Below are positions 12,241-24,900 of a stretch of 64,000 bases of DNA, one piece after another. A program made the translations under genes and the position numbers. Source of the DNA: Paralvinella palmiformis (lineage: Eukaryota > Annelida > Polychaeta > Terebellida > Alvinellidae); contig JAODUP010000127.1 of NCBI GenBank assembly GCA_025642065.1, positions 1-64,000 on the forward strand, written 5' to 3'. Every line of letters starts with the position of its first letter. Position 1 is the stretch's first letter. The notes beneath the pieces are model-generated. The model searched no databases. It had not been told where the DNA came from and was given only the letters and a program-made list of their open reading frames with translations.

Positions 12241-12669
12241 AACCTTTTACAATGACATTTTGGGAAATAAATGAAAGACACTTGCCGGGATAAATTAATG
12301 TTTTAATGGAAATCCAGATTAACCATTAATCAATAAATATTAGTATAATTGTAACGCTATTTAAGTACAACTATGTACAAAGTTAATTAATGATTCAGTA
12401 ATATGTTTATTTCCATTTCATTGTGGCCATTACTAAGAATATGGAGTGTTATTTATATAAACCTCAGTGACTTTTAGTTGTTATTTCAATATTTATATTG
12501 TAGATTATTTAGAAATCATTGAGAAGACACAGTCTAAACTGAAATGATTTCCACACGTTTTATTTACTATTAATTTCATTACGATGTATACATGTTAGAA
12601 TAATTGGAATATACACGTAATACAAAATATTACTACTATTACTAGTACTAATGTTACTACTGTCACTCA

Positions 12670-12701
<32 letters not shown>

Positions 12702-13222
12702 ACTTTCCTATTATCTTGCCTTTTCAAATTTTGATACAATTGACAGCATAAATGTGCAAACACAAAACAAGAAATAATTTCCTTTTAGGTAATTAATGCT
12801 CGTCCAATGATCCTGACAATCTTGATATATTTTTCAATAATGAGAAAGATTTCTTCTTCAGGGAGACAGCCTTTACACGAGATGAGTCATAAATGACAAA
12901 CAGTATGGACATTCCTGTAAAAATAAGCATGTAATATCAGAACATCCAGTTGCACAACTACTTGAAAATAAATATCAGTTTTGAAATAAAATTACTAAAA
13001 TCTCCAAACCTCACAAATATACACGTTATGGCCGAAATAGTCGAAAGTGCAATTGCTTTATGTGAATTAGCAACTCTTCTGAATTGTAAAGCAGTTTCCC
13101 GCAGAGAGAGAAAGACAGACAGACAGATTTACAGAAAGAGATAGGGCGAGGAGATAATGAGAGAGAAAAGAGTGAGAGAGAGAGACCTAGAGAGAGATAG
13201 AGATAAACACAGCTAAAGGTAA

Positions 13223-13225
<3 letters not shown>
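12240..13225. other. Sequence without a recognised gene; (TAC)n tract
   Basis: AT-rich, with a (TAC)n run at about 12668-12701 and a purine-rich GA stretch from 13100 to 13200. The 64-67 residue open frames have no recognisable domain. Confidence 0.5.
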
Positions 13226-13254
<29 letters not shown>

Positions 13255-13257
13255 GAA

Positions 13258-13299
<42 letters not shown>
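13226..13299. repeat. (ATAG)n-(TA)n microsatellite at the left border of P
   Basis: ATAG units (13226-13256), then TA (13260-13299). The P module begins about 90 bp further on. In copies 4 and 5 a (TA)n and a (TG)n tract lie at the equivalent border. Confidence 0.97.
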
Positions 13300-13302
<3 letters not shown>

Positions 13303-13387
13303 TCCTTTCATGAAATAGCTACTAATATTATTAAAGCTATAACTGATGTGTCTGTTCTGTTGGAAACTCAATGTTGTATTGAAATAG

Positions 13388-16300
13388 AAATCTCGATATA
13401 CTCGGTTTGAATACTAGAGCTGTCCCGTTTATGTTATATTTCATTTTTCACCCAAAGACTTCCCAGGCTAAGAAAATTATCATTCAATTCAATGGGAATA
13501 ATACTAACTGGGGAAACAGCCTAAAAGATATATAAACTCCAATATACATACCGAGATCTATATCCAATGGTGTGGACCAGCTCAATTTACTGTAATGAGC
13601 TATTCTAATATAGTCTATATGTGGCTGTTTACATTCGATACAAATCAATACTTATTAGGAAAATTACCTAATTAGTCTTTATATTGTTTGTAAATTAGGT
13701 TCAATGGGAGGGTTATGGGGTCTATCGCTTAATGCTATAATCACAGCCATTTAGCTTGTAATAGCTAAGATAACACGAACACAGATAACTCGCAATGAAT
13801 ATGTATAGAAAACAGGATTTTACTGCAAGCTAATGAGGGATTCTATTCAGAACGTTAGAATCATTCATGTGATCCGGGAATTCTTGGCCACAAATTAAAC
13901 ATGATAACGGTAAAATGTGGTTTTCTTGCTGGTTTGATATCAGATCAAATGGGTCTGTGTTATTAGACGGTCATGAATTAAAATGGGAAGATCTGGGTTC
14001 AAATCTATCAACTATTTACTCATCTTGCATCAACTCTATCATTGACTCAGCCTTATATGAATAGCAAGCTAGAGAAGATTTATTACTGTGAGTCATTGAA
14101 TGGTAGAAGCATGGTACTCCATGGCGTGTTGAAGATGATGATTAACTGCGCAGGTGTCATACAGAAAACAAAAGAAAATCTACGTCCGAAGAACAGCTCA
14201 GAAATAAAAAAGTCGAATAAATTTATCTTGCCTCATTTCCTAATAATAAAATCTTTAAATGAGATGTTTAGGTAGCATATAATATATGAATAAATTTGCT
14301 CATTGATTGTATCATGAACTAGTAGACAAGTAATCTGTTATCTGATGCAGGCAATTAAGACTTTCTTCTAAGAACTGCAAGCCTGTAAAGATTACAGGAG
14401 TCGCAAATTATTTAATTCTTTAGTAACATTTACTTAACTTATTGATTAATTGGCAGAAGAAGAAATTATTTATTTATATTAGGATTACTATCTCCAAATA
14501 TGGTAAATAAATATAACATCTGGCTACCTGTCTACCTAATGTAATAGAGTATAATGTATAAACACTAAACCCGAAGAATATTTAAACAACCTCTGGATGC
14601 AGGATTATTATATAGATCACTGATAGTCTAACACACTACGTCTATCATAAATCACTAAGTAGGTGGACAAAATGGCCTACCTTGGGTGGTGGAATTTTAT
14701 TTGATAGCCATAAACTGTGCGTATATATAGATTAGGCAACTGATGTTGTAACATCGGATTGTGTTAATTTCTATAAATGAGCTTTTCAGTCCTGATGGAA
14801 CGACAATGTTCTAAACTCGGCAAATGTTGCCTATAGCATAAATGCCATTTTAAAGTTAGATATATAAACTTGGGTTGAAGAGGTGAACAATGCACTCGCT
14901 ATCTTATCTTGAAAGAATGCCACAAAACTCTTCTCTTAACGACCTCATCCTCATTTATCATCTTGCACACAAAATGAAAGGCGAACAAGGGAAATAAATT
15001 GCTCCACGACTAAGGCTACAACAAGGAATAGGTTTAATCACACATGTGTCAGCGCCATATTGAGTATCTGCTGCCAGATAAAATGATGCATTAGCTGATT
15101 ATATAATCTAGATGTATCAGTCTCTCCGCACTGTATGTAGTCACTAGAAGAGCTAATCTAATCAGGTCCAACTATATAAATATTGATATAAAACACTCGA
15201 CTATGTCAGCTTCTCAATGTTTACAGTCAACATTAAGTATGTTGATAATAGCCAAAGATTACGACTGTAATTAGTGATGACTTATTTGTTAATAATAGGC
15301 TATTAAAATATACATACCAATTTCATCATCATCGGTTGGAAATGTTCACTAAAGACATTTACTTATTTTATGAACAGTTTTACTAAATGGCACTGATCCC
15401 TTTTACCATAATTATATTTATCATCAATTTGCAATTAACTCAAATCAAGTTATAAATTATTTACTTCTGCTGAAAGTAACAACAACAATAACAATATCAA
15501 CACTAACAACACTACCAGTAAAACAGCCACATTCAAAACTGTTGCAACTAGTCTTTACAGACGTTACTTAAAGAGAGTCATGTAATTGAGGATCTTCACC
15601 TTAACCTAAACAATATATATTGCGTGACTGGTGTAAGACTATTTGCTGTATATAGCATGTTCTTGTTCTTTCAGTACTACAATGACTTGGATTACTTTGA
15701 CATTTAAACACAACAAAGACTAAACAAATCTGCCACATCTTGTTTCGTTAAATTATATTTTCATGTTTACTACAGAACATAAATTGTCGCTGTAACTTGT
15801 ATCTGGACAATAAGGTTGTGGCTTGGATAAATACATGTTGGCATTGATCAAACATTGATAGATTAAAAGGGAAATCAAACCTGTTTCAGTCTGAATGTAT
15901 TTTATATTTAAAGAAAGACGAGAATATCACAATGACTCTTTAATCTTTATGATACAAAGATAACTGTGTTAATATAATAATTGTATGGCCTTTTCTAATT
16001 GATTTGCCATTTGGTTCTCAGTAGAAATTCTTTCGCGATTATATTACATTCTTCCAACTTGATTTACCAAATATGCTGAAGATATTTCTTTGATGGAAAT
16101 GCCAAGTGATAAAGAAGTACGTTTTTACCTTAGCAAACGACTAAATATGGTATATTTAGTGCTTCTGTGCGATAATTCGTGGAAAGCAGAAATAAAACTA
16201 TAAATATTAAGACTACACAAAAAGGTTATTACCATATAATCTGCTAATTGTTTTGAAATACAGTTTTTCGGTAGTAGACGTGCTTTATGTTATTTTAGGT

Positions 16301-16430
16301 AAAGTAAACTTTTGGTTTAAAGCACACCGTTACTGGTGAGGTTTAAAATATTCAACATTAAGTTAACCTTTACATGAAGATGTTACAAACTGAAGCGAAT
16401 AAATATGTTCCAAACAACAATAACTGCTGT
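13388..16430 (+). repeat. P module (copy 2, near complete)
   Basis: Collinear with 30246-33450 and 50707-54290. The best-conserved part, about 15000-15930 against 32100-33010, is nearly identical by eye, while the outer parts show indels. Near 14000 a GGGTTCAAATC pol III B-box-like string appears in all three copies (30815, 51262). At 14860-14905 a TATA-like GATATATAA precedes an ATG. No frame of convincing length is conserved. Confidence 0.92.
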
Positions 16431-17190
16431 GAATGAAACATTAAACAATGTAAAGTTTCAGAACAGATCATCTTTTTTAAAGAGAAGACACATTTCTTAT
16501 CTGTTTTACAAACTTTTGTGCTGGAATGGATTCCAACGGGATGGACGATAGTTTTTGAGATGACTATCTAATGGACATACGTTAACACATTTATAAGTTG
16601 TTATTAAAATATTAATACGCATATGCAGTCTAACAGGTAACCAAAGTAGTTTTTTAAAGAATGGGGGTGGTAAGATCATATATTAGATAATTTGTTACTA
16701 TGCAATCTACACTATTCGAAATTCGTTAAGAAAAGTGGTATTGTACGCATTCGGTGTCAGGCAATACAAAATCTCTGAATTGTTTTAATGAATTTAGTAA
16801 TCGTAAAATAAAAAAAAATCAGAAGTTATAAGAAGTTTGAAATGAATATATTAAGTTAGCTTTATATAGGAAGTTTGACTAAGTTTTACTAATTTATTAT
16901 GATGATGATGATGATGATGATTATAATTATTATTACTATTATGATTATTATTATTATTAGTAGTAGTAGTAGTAGTAGTAGTAGTTGTTGTTGTTGTTGT
17001 AGTTGTAGTAGTAGTATAAGTATTATTAGTATTATTAGTATCGTTAGTATTATTAACCTAGAGATAACAAAAGACTGACAATTTAATGAGATTTTCAATT
17101 TTAAACATTTGTCAACGTCTCACTCATGTGAATGGCAAAATGTTGGAACTTTGTCATCAGTCTTAAAGATAAAGATTTCGTTCATAATGT
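16430..17190 (+). repeat. R module (copy 2) with GTA/TTA trinucleotide tract
   Basis: Matches 33900-34930: GAATGGGGGTGGTA at about 16659 and 34189, then ATTCGTTAAGAAAAGT, and near the end GTGAATGGCAAAATGTTGGAA. A mixed ATG/TTA/TAG/TTG trinucleotide region fills 16903-17053. The Q LINE present in the R modules of copies 1 and 5 is absent here. Confidence 0.87.
16903..17053. repeat. Mixed trinucleotide microsatellite
   Basis: Successive ATG, TTA, TAG and TTG triplet runs. It is a substitution-diversified tract at the same homologous site as (TTA)n at 1958-2008 and 34771-34812. Confidence 0.95.
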
Positions 17191-17808
17191 TATTATTACT
17201 AACATCGTATTAGACAAATATCTCAGTGTTTATATGCATCAAATAATACTTCTAGGATGGATACTTGTCAAAATAAATACCAAACATGTGGCTCTTTAAT
17301 CCATTTACAATAAAAGATGTCCCTAATTCGTGAGCGGTATGATGTAAGAATTTTAAATCAGCCTTTTCTTACTGTAACTGAATCATTTTGCGGGTCTTTG
17401 TATTAATTACATGTCTACAGATGCATTACTTAAGTGTGTGGCAAGTAATAAAAGAGCATTAGTGATTCACGATGTGTTTTATGATGGCTGGCTAATGTGA
17501 GCTGTATACTCCGTGGTCTCCTACATAAATATATATTTAATATAATACTAGAAGTTGGGATATATATATATATATGGATACGAATATGAACATATACTGA
17601 AGGAATAGAGAATTGTTTTGGCCTGCAATAGTGAGAATAATATTAGTAATTCTATCAGAATATTTGAATACATTTGAGACTTGGTGTTTAGTATGCGGAA
17701 TTGTTTCAACACTTAAGCACTGGATGCGACGAACTGACACACTATTTATTGTTCACCAACATATTGGTGTGTAGTATTGTTTCAATACCTAAACATTGAG
17801 TACATTTA

Positions 17809-18258
17809 ATGCACTTGCCATTTATTGCTTACCAACACAATATTTTCACGCGGAATATTCTCAACGAATTAATTAGAATGGATCAACCTGCATGGCCTAA
17901 GGTAATGCAAGCAAATATACAAGATCACACATCTCAACTGATTGATAATCTGAAAAAGGAAATACTTAATGAATTTACTCTTAAAACACACCAACAGAAA
18001 ACACATATTGATCTTCTGCAATAGGAAAACAATCTGCTGAAGGAACACTTGGTGCAACTGGAATCTGAGAGTATGAGCAATAACTTAATTATATCTGGAA
18101 TGACAGCATAAAAGTGAACATGGTATCGGGAATTTCTGTTATGAAGTTATTTGAAGACGTTCTTCACATGGACACGGATCAGAACATTTACAATTTCTGT
18201 CAGTATGAGGCTCTACTATATACGCAGGATTATATTATAGACACATTACCTTGCTAAT
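17809..18258 (+). pseudogene. LINE ORF1-like coiled-coil relic
   Basis: A 71-residue frame (17809-18024) is rich in charged and coiled-coil residues (QLIDNLKKEILNEF). Past its TAG stop the same frame continues with ENNLLKEHLVQLESESM and NNLIISGM. The last string matches the well-known start of the L1 ORF1p RNA-binding region. After one frame change, VMKLFEDVLHMDTDQNIYNF can be read, typical of the next part of that domain. ORF1p binds element RNA in full-length elements. This copy has an internal stop and a frameshift and no adjoining ORF2, so it is dead. Confidence 0.7.
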
Positions 18259-18774
18259 TCATAATTATTTCACATTTAATTGTCATATTCTACGACCAAA
18301 TTTAATTAGACAATTAAATAAATTACTTGCGTATATATTGTGATATGGATATATGGATATCGAATATAACGAAATTATTTCAAAACCTCACTTTAAAGGG
18401 AAATAGATATAAAAAATGTCTATCACATTATGTTAAATTGTTCAAATTTTCAAATCCATTCTTTAGAGATTTTCTGATATTAATGTACATTTATATAAAG
18501 TTTCTACTGATCCATTACCAGGTAATTTGTATATACATTAGTGATACGGCTATCCAGAGCTTGACATAATTATACGTCTACGTTTACATTTTATTTCGAG
18601 ATTCTTAAATGTGATTTTATTAAGTGATCTTTGTGTAGACAGTTTCAGCTATGAAACTGATCCCTATTTGTTTTGCATTTTGTACTCTATTAATCTATTT
18701 GGAAAGTAAAAATAACAATATTAACACTAGGAACTCCGAAATTTAAAATTTTCGCCTATTATTTTGCTACTTAC

Positions 18775-18925
18775 GTATGGCAGTCTGTCATAAATCTCTA
18801 TGACAGGGGTTCAAATCCAGACCTATGTCATGAGAGCTGAATTTATAACCTAATTTATTCGGATAATACTTGGCTGTTTAGCCTGCCTTGTGCAGTTTAT
18901 GTGCATATATAGTTTAATTGTCGTA
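18775..18925 (+). mobile_element. tRNA-derived SINE fragment
   Basis: GGGTTCAAATCC at about 18807 is a good pol III B-box. Downstream, TTTAGCCTGCCTTGTGCA matches the body of the SINE at 39183-39377. The homologous place in copy 4 (about 42490-42640) has a matching SINE body, so the insertion predates this duplication. Confidence 0.6.
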
Positions 18926-19714
18926 ATCAGATGTATACTAAATTTAACTGATTATAGAAATAAATCCCATGGTAACATTTATGCTGACCTATATCCATGT
19001 CGCACTTTTATAAAATAGTTCCTGTTGAAAGTTCGGTATTACTGCGCCATCATAAATTAGGCAATACAGCATAAATTATAATATAAACTAAATATATCGA
19101 GAAATCTCATATAAAATGGTTCTCATTATCATTTTCCAAATGTGTCGTATGATAGTACGTATAACACTGAATCTCGTGTAAAATAGATTAATATCGAAAC
19201 TAGTCGTTTCAAATCAGGCATCACTTTTCAGCCTACCTCTGGATAGATGTATCTCATACAAAGATACATGTAATTAATCCAATACTAAAATAATATCATA
19301 TCCATATCCTTATACTGTGGAACAGTAGTCTGTTAATAACAGATTATATTTGGATGTTACATTTTCTGTCCATTCTAGTCTTATACCTCTGCATAGCCAA
19401 CGTATTGTTATATTTTAATCTATTACAATTTATTTATTGTGTTCGCATACATAATGGTGCAAATATACATTTATTTTATACATATTTTATAGATAAATAG
19501 TAATGGAAATATAATGTAATCTTTTCAGATTAAAGATTATAGCATAAACTATGTATCTATATTATACGTCTATAAATGATTATGGGCTAGAATATAATAC
19601 AATATTACCATACTGCATTTTCTGGTACCTCAATATTTCATTCAGCCAGGCCGTATTTAATCCGTGACCCTGAATAGGCCATATATTTTATCGGTCGACC
19701 TCACTCTCTAGTTT

Positions 19715-19793
19715 CTCTATCTATCTATCTATGTGTATATCTATCTATCTATCTATCTATCTATCATATATCATCACTCTCTCTCTCTCTCTC

Positions 19794-19844
<51 letters not shown>

Positions 19845-19890
19845 ATCCTATATCCGTCTTATGGCCAATATTTATCTATCTACTCTAGTT

Positions 19891-19947
<57 letters not shown>

Positions 19948-19989
19948 ATTATATATATATATATACCTATCTATCTATATAGCTATCTA

Positions 19990-20046
<57 letters not shown>
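19715..20046. repeat. Compound (CTAT)n/(CT)n/(TG)n/(TA)n microsatellite
   Basis: A 330-bp mix of CTAT, CT, TG and TA runs. It forms the border between the Y module and the next P segment at 20049. Confidence 0.97.
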
Positions 20047-20048
20047 TA

Positions 20049-21113
20049 TTGGAAAAGGAGACACATCTCAACACTCCTGGAATATTTAAAGATTCCAACA
20101 CCACAAATGTGTAAAACAAATATAATGTATTTTACTTATCTTGTTGATAACTCGACGAAATGATAAATTAATTACGGGACTAAAACAGCGGAATTACTGT
20201 CTCCAAATATAGTATATAAATATAACTCCTGGCTATGTGGGTTACCACAATGTAACAGAACTGGTAAGTGTTGGCTGGCTTTATGGATAGAGTTGTGGAT
20301 TAATATAGAGACACTACTTCCGCAATACAAATGGACCAAAACACTAAAAACAATATGCTTTATTTATTTAAACAATTTCTGAATGTGGGATGAATGTACA
20401 TATAACTAACGTACTACAACACTACCTCAGTCATAAATCAGTAGGTAGGTGGATATAGTGATTTATCTTGAATTATGGACTTTTATTTCGTAGATATGAC
20501 CCGCGCTGATAAATAGAGTAGGCACATCGGACTGTGTTAATTTCTATAAACGCAACATTATAGTTTGCTGAACACTGATGATTGATTGCTGACTGAAACA
20601 TCCATCATCAATTAATCATCAGTCTTCATCAAGCTATAATATTCTAAGCTTGGAAGATGTTATTATATGGTAAACGTCCATATAAAGCTAGATATATAAG
20701 CTTACGGTGAGAAGCTATAAAGTGAGCCCTTGAATGAGTACCTAAAACCTTTCCGGTTAGACATTCCATCGTTATATATTATCTCGTATTAAAGGTGGAC
20801 GGCGAACAAATCATAAGACTTGCTCCAGGGCTATGCCCACTCCAAATAAGAGATTTAACCACACATATTTTAGCGCTATAGTGGCTATCTACTTCCACAT
20901 ATTATGATGTATTAGCCGATTATATAACCTACATTCAACATTATATCCCCGATGTATCTAGTCACAAGAAGAGCTAATCTAATCATGTCCAACTCTATAA
21001 ATGTTGATATAAAATAAACGGCTGTGTCAGCGTCTCCATGTTTACAGTCAACATTTCTTCGTAGTAAACTTACGTTAGACCTTTTATGAATGATGAATTA
21101 TTTATAATAGAGA
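20049..21113 (+). repeat. P module, partial (copy 3); left arm of an inverted pair
   Basis: The first 548 bp are almost identical to 241-788. The rest aligns with 14780-15310 and 31880-32410. From about 20745 to 21113 it is also the inverted counterpart of 23735-24035. It stops abruptly at about 21113, where the LINE begins. Confidence 0.88.
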
Positions 21114-21114
21114 A

Positions 21115-23030
21115 CGAAAATTCGTGTTAATGCCGGGAAGTATGACTTGCTCCCGATGTAATGGCACCGGAATATTTCTGGAAAAATTCAGTTATCAGAT
21201 AAGTTACACCTGTATTTTGCACGTTATATAATATAGATTTATTTTATATTACTATAAATTGTTTATATTTAGTTATTTTGTAGTCCTAGCATTTTCTTTT
21301 TAATCGATCAGTTGACGCCCTACTTTTATCGTCAACTCCAGTGTTTCACCGGTTTTTGGTTGTGTGTGTTATTAATGATTGACAGTTGTTGACGTTGTTA
21401 TTGTGTAACCACCAGAATTTCCTTTTTATTTCTTTCTCGTGTTTAGATAATGAAATATACAATAGAACAGTTGCTTGCCTTACCACTCCGTGGTAGTATT
21501 ACCTTTTGTAACTTTATATAATAGCACAGCTATACAAAATGTAAGTATTGGTGTAATAAATTGTCAATCAGCCTGTAATAAATCTGATGAAATAGCTGAT
21601 GTTGTTAAGGATGTCAATATTAATGCACTTACAGAGATTCGGTTGACTGAAAATATTGTTTTCAATGCATCATGCAACTCGGATTCACAAGAAAGATGGA
21701 GCAGTCGCCACTTTTCTTCATGATTCTTTTAAGTTTGAAACCCATTTGCGCTTTCACATTAAGTCTTATGAATATTACCAACTGACTTGTGTATCTGGCG
21801 GGGGGGGGGATAATGTTTATGTAGCTATTATCTATTGATTATACTCAACTAAAAGAAATGGCCTGAAAGCTGCAGATTTCTTCAATGAATATTCGGAGTT
21901 TGTTAACTCTGTTGCTACCAACATTGGCCATCTATTGATATTAGGTGAATACAATATACATTGGGAATGCCAGAGGAATGCAACTGATTGACATTATTAT
22001 ATCTGCCATTCTCAGGCAACATGTGCAAGAAAGTACACGCAGACATGGTCACATCTTATATCTTGTCATCTCCCGTTATTATCAGAATTTTATCAAGTGT
22101 GTGTCTGTGTCTTCCACGCTCTCTGATCATTTTCTTATTATCATTGGTGTATCTTTACAGAGGCAATCTGTTGCAGCTAAAGTTATTTCATACAAGAATA
22201 GTTTTCTTGGTGATCTGCGGGTCTCTTCTTTGGTACTGGACCCACCAGATGATTCTGATCATCTGTTAGATTTCTATAATAGTACACCGAGGGACCCTTT
22301 AATTGAGCATGCACCTTTAAGGACAAAGGACATGTCAAGAATACCACTGCTTCCATGGTACAATAAGGAAATACAAGCTGCAAAGAGACGCAGAGGGTAT
22401 TGTGAGCGGCTGTACTTCAGGACTGGTGTATGTGTTCATTGAAAACGTCATCTAATGCTTTCGGTGCAATTGACCCTATGACTACATGGCTCGTAAAAAT
22501 TTGTCCGGGTGTTCTGATAAGCCCAATTACAAATATAATTAATAAATCATTATCTCTGGATGTTTCCCAAGATCCATGACAACTGCACTTGTAAAACAAT
22601 TACTAAAAACTACAGTATAGACTGTAATATTCTAAACAATTACAGACCTGTTTCAAATCTTATATTTTTATCTAAGGTGATAGAAAGGGCAGTTGCGTTC
22701 TATCTAAAGAAATTCACTGGATCTTGACAATGAGTTAAATTTCTCCTCTTCCGTAAATAATTTAGAACATTGTATTGCTGATATTCGGCTATGGATGACT
22801 TAAACTATTCTAGGATTAAATTATAATAAAACAAATGTTATATATTTGACGTCACCAAATTGCGTTAAATCCCTAACAACACCAGAATTACAAATGGATT
22901 CTCGATTACCCTTAATGGGTCAGTAGAAAATCTAGAGTCTATTTTTGACAAATACATTAATATGTCACATTAGAATGCCGAGTTCCCTAATACCATCTTA
23001 AAAACATCCGCTGGATTGAGATGTCGTATT
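21115..23030 (+). pseudogene. Non-LTR retrotransposon (EEP endonuclease + RT), internally deleted
   Basis: This is the most complete LINE here. A probable ORF2 start is the ATG at about 21449 (MKYTIEQLL). EEP endonuclease pieces then follow in shifting frames: GVINCQSACNKSDEIADVV (21475-21720), HKKDGAVATFLHDSFKFETH (from 21656), and GHLLILGEYNIHWE near 21928, where the usual GDFN catalytic aspartate reads E. The third frame, 21945-22442, ends with PLLPWYNKEIQAAKRRR. Further on, NYRPVSNL, SKVIERAVAFYL and a late YHLKNIR are readable. The central RT palm is deleted between about 22720 and 22740. It has several frameshifts and stops. The 300 bp before the ATG may be a real 5' UTR. Confidence 0.9.
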
Positions 23031-23215
23031 TATAGTTTTAATGGAATTGATTTCTACAGTGAAGCTAGTTTATTTAAAATTTCCATGAATTATCATATAG
23101 ACAAGCCAAATATAAAATATTTAAGTCAGAGTTACTCCTTAATCACTTGATATTCTCACCATAGAAATACCTTCAAAATATCTGTGAAAACAAATGAAAG
23201 AAACTGATTTATTTG
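23030..23215. other. Short stretch between LINE and inverted arm
   Basis: Probably the decayed 3' end of the LINE. No simple-repeat tail is visible, so the 3' border is uncertain. Confidence 0.45.
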
Positions 23216-24040
23216 CTAAGAAATCTCCACTCCAAACCCAAATGGGCAAATACATTAGAAAAGGCCAGTTGTTTACTATTTTACCACAATTTCCGTGATA
23301 TCAGAATGAATCATTGTGATGTTTTCCTCTTTCATTAAATATCAAATACAGTCGGATCTAAACGGGTTTCATTTCCATTTTTAACATTTAATTGTTTATC
23401 CATAGCCACCATTTTATTGTCCAGATGCAATTTACAGCGACAATGTCTGTTCTGCAGTAAACATAAAAACTACTGAAACAAGATCTGGCGGATTTGTTTA
23501 ACCTTTGTTCTCTTTAAACATCGTTAAGTCGCACGTCATTTGGCTACTGGAAAAACAACATGCTATATATAGCATAATGTCTTACATAAGCCATGTTGTC
23601 TAGGTTAGGTTGAAGGTCCTGATTTACATGACCGTCTTCAAGTGACGTTTGTAAAGACGAATGACAAAGGTTTTAAATATTATTGTTGTTATTGTGTTTT
23701 TTGGTGTTGATAGTTTGAAATTTGAAATTTAATCTAACTCATAATAATGAAGTCGGTATTTGTATTTTACTAGCCTATTATAAATAATTCATTATTAATA
23801 AAAGATATTACGTAAGACAACTAGCAACAAACTTAATGTTGACTGTAAACAAGAAGAAGCTGACACAGTCGTTTGTTTTATATCAACATTTATAGAGTTG
23901 GACATGATTATATTAGCTCTTCTAGTCACTAGGTACAGCGGGGACATAATGGTCATAGCTCTGGAGCAACTATTATGTCTTGTTCGGCGTCCACCTTTAA
24001 TACAAGATAATATATAAGGATGGGATCTTTCACCGGAGAG
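23215..24040 (-). repeat. P module, inverted partial copy; right arm
   Basis: Read on the minus strand, this matches 15000-16035 and 32100-33130. For example, the reverse complement of 23838-23935 matches 20960-21062, with GTTTACAGTCAAC at the inner end. It faces the forward P segment at 20745-21113, so the two form an inverted repeat with the LINE in the spacer. Its outer end, at about 24040, is followed directly by the T module. Confidence 0.87.
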
Positions 24041-24439
24041 ATGTTTAGGTAAATGCGAATAATTTTATATTCGGATTAGGCTTTCTGTTCAGATGGATCT
24101 GTAATTGTAAGCCATATTAAAGATGAACAGTCTGAGAGCTAGTTCCAAGCTATCACTTTATGGTGAAAAGATACATCAATCATATCCAGGTCGGAATATT
24201 ATGTACACATTCCTGAACAAAGTGTGTGTTCGAAGGTAGTTTGTACTGCTTGACCTCTAACAATCTCAGTCAGTAACATCATCCAATGAGTACGTTATTT
24301 AGATGATCACTCATAACCGTAAATATCTTAAAGAACAGGATCATCAAAATATGTCTCGAGATTTTCCAGAACATTATCCATTATAAAAGGTGTGATTCAG
24401 TGATTCACCCTTTATCTTCATAACTGTACACAACCTGTC

Positions 24440-24900
24440 ACGACAATAAATATAATGTAAGTACTTGTAAAACTAATATTTGGATTACCCAAGGGTCAGT
24501 ATTGCGACCTCTGCTATTTGTTTTGTAAATGTTCTTCTCGTTAACTGATATTGTTAGACAGCTTGTCGTAACCATACATAGTTACGCAGATGACATACAA
24601 ATATATGTTGAATTCGACCATAGGAGCACTTATAGCATGAATAAAGCACTAAAGTCCTTAGAAATGGAAAAATAAGAGTAAAATTAAATTATGCATTTTT
24701 CCCACAATCAATTTTGCATACTCTCAGCTATACAGTAGGTGCACAAACCAATCAATATATTAGACAAGCTGGAAATCTTAATTTAATTTTACATGGGTGT
24801 CTTAATATAGAAGCTAATATAAAACAAGTGTGCTATGTTTTGTCTTTCCTACTAAAGTCCATTCGAAATGTTCAATATATTTTGCCACCTGACGACATTT
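24440..24900 (+). pseudogene. LINE RT relic (copy of 2560-3110)
   Basis: Homologous to the YADD-bearing relic of copy 1. The nucleotide sequence for the palm, including SYADDIQIYVEF, is kept at about 24577-24616, but the frame is broken upstream near 24525 and no long frame remains. The thumb region survives as an open stretch at 24714-24908 (NLILHGCLNIEANIKQVC). It shares its insertion site with copy 1. Confidence 0.82.

Larger units (their letters stand above)
17200..19700 (+). repeat. Y module (copy 2)
   Basis: From about 18330 it aligns with 42070-43260: TAACGAAAT, AAAGTTTCTACTGATCCA, TTATTTCGAGATTC, TTACTRCGCCATC and ACGTATTGTTAT, in the same order. Both copies run into microsatellites on the right. 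The part 17200-18300 has no good match in copy 4 and includes a LINE ORF1 relic. Confidence 0.75.
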
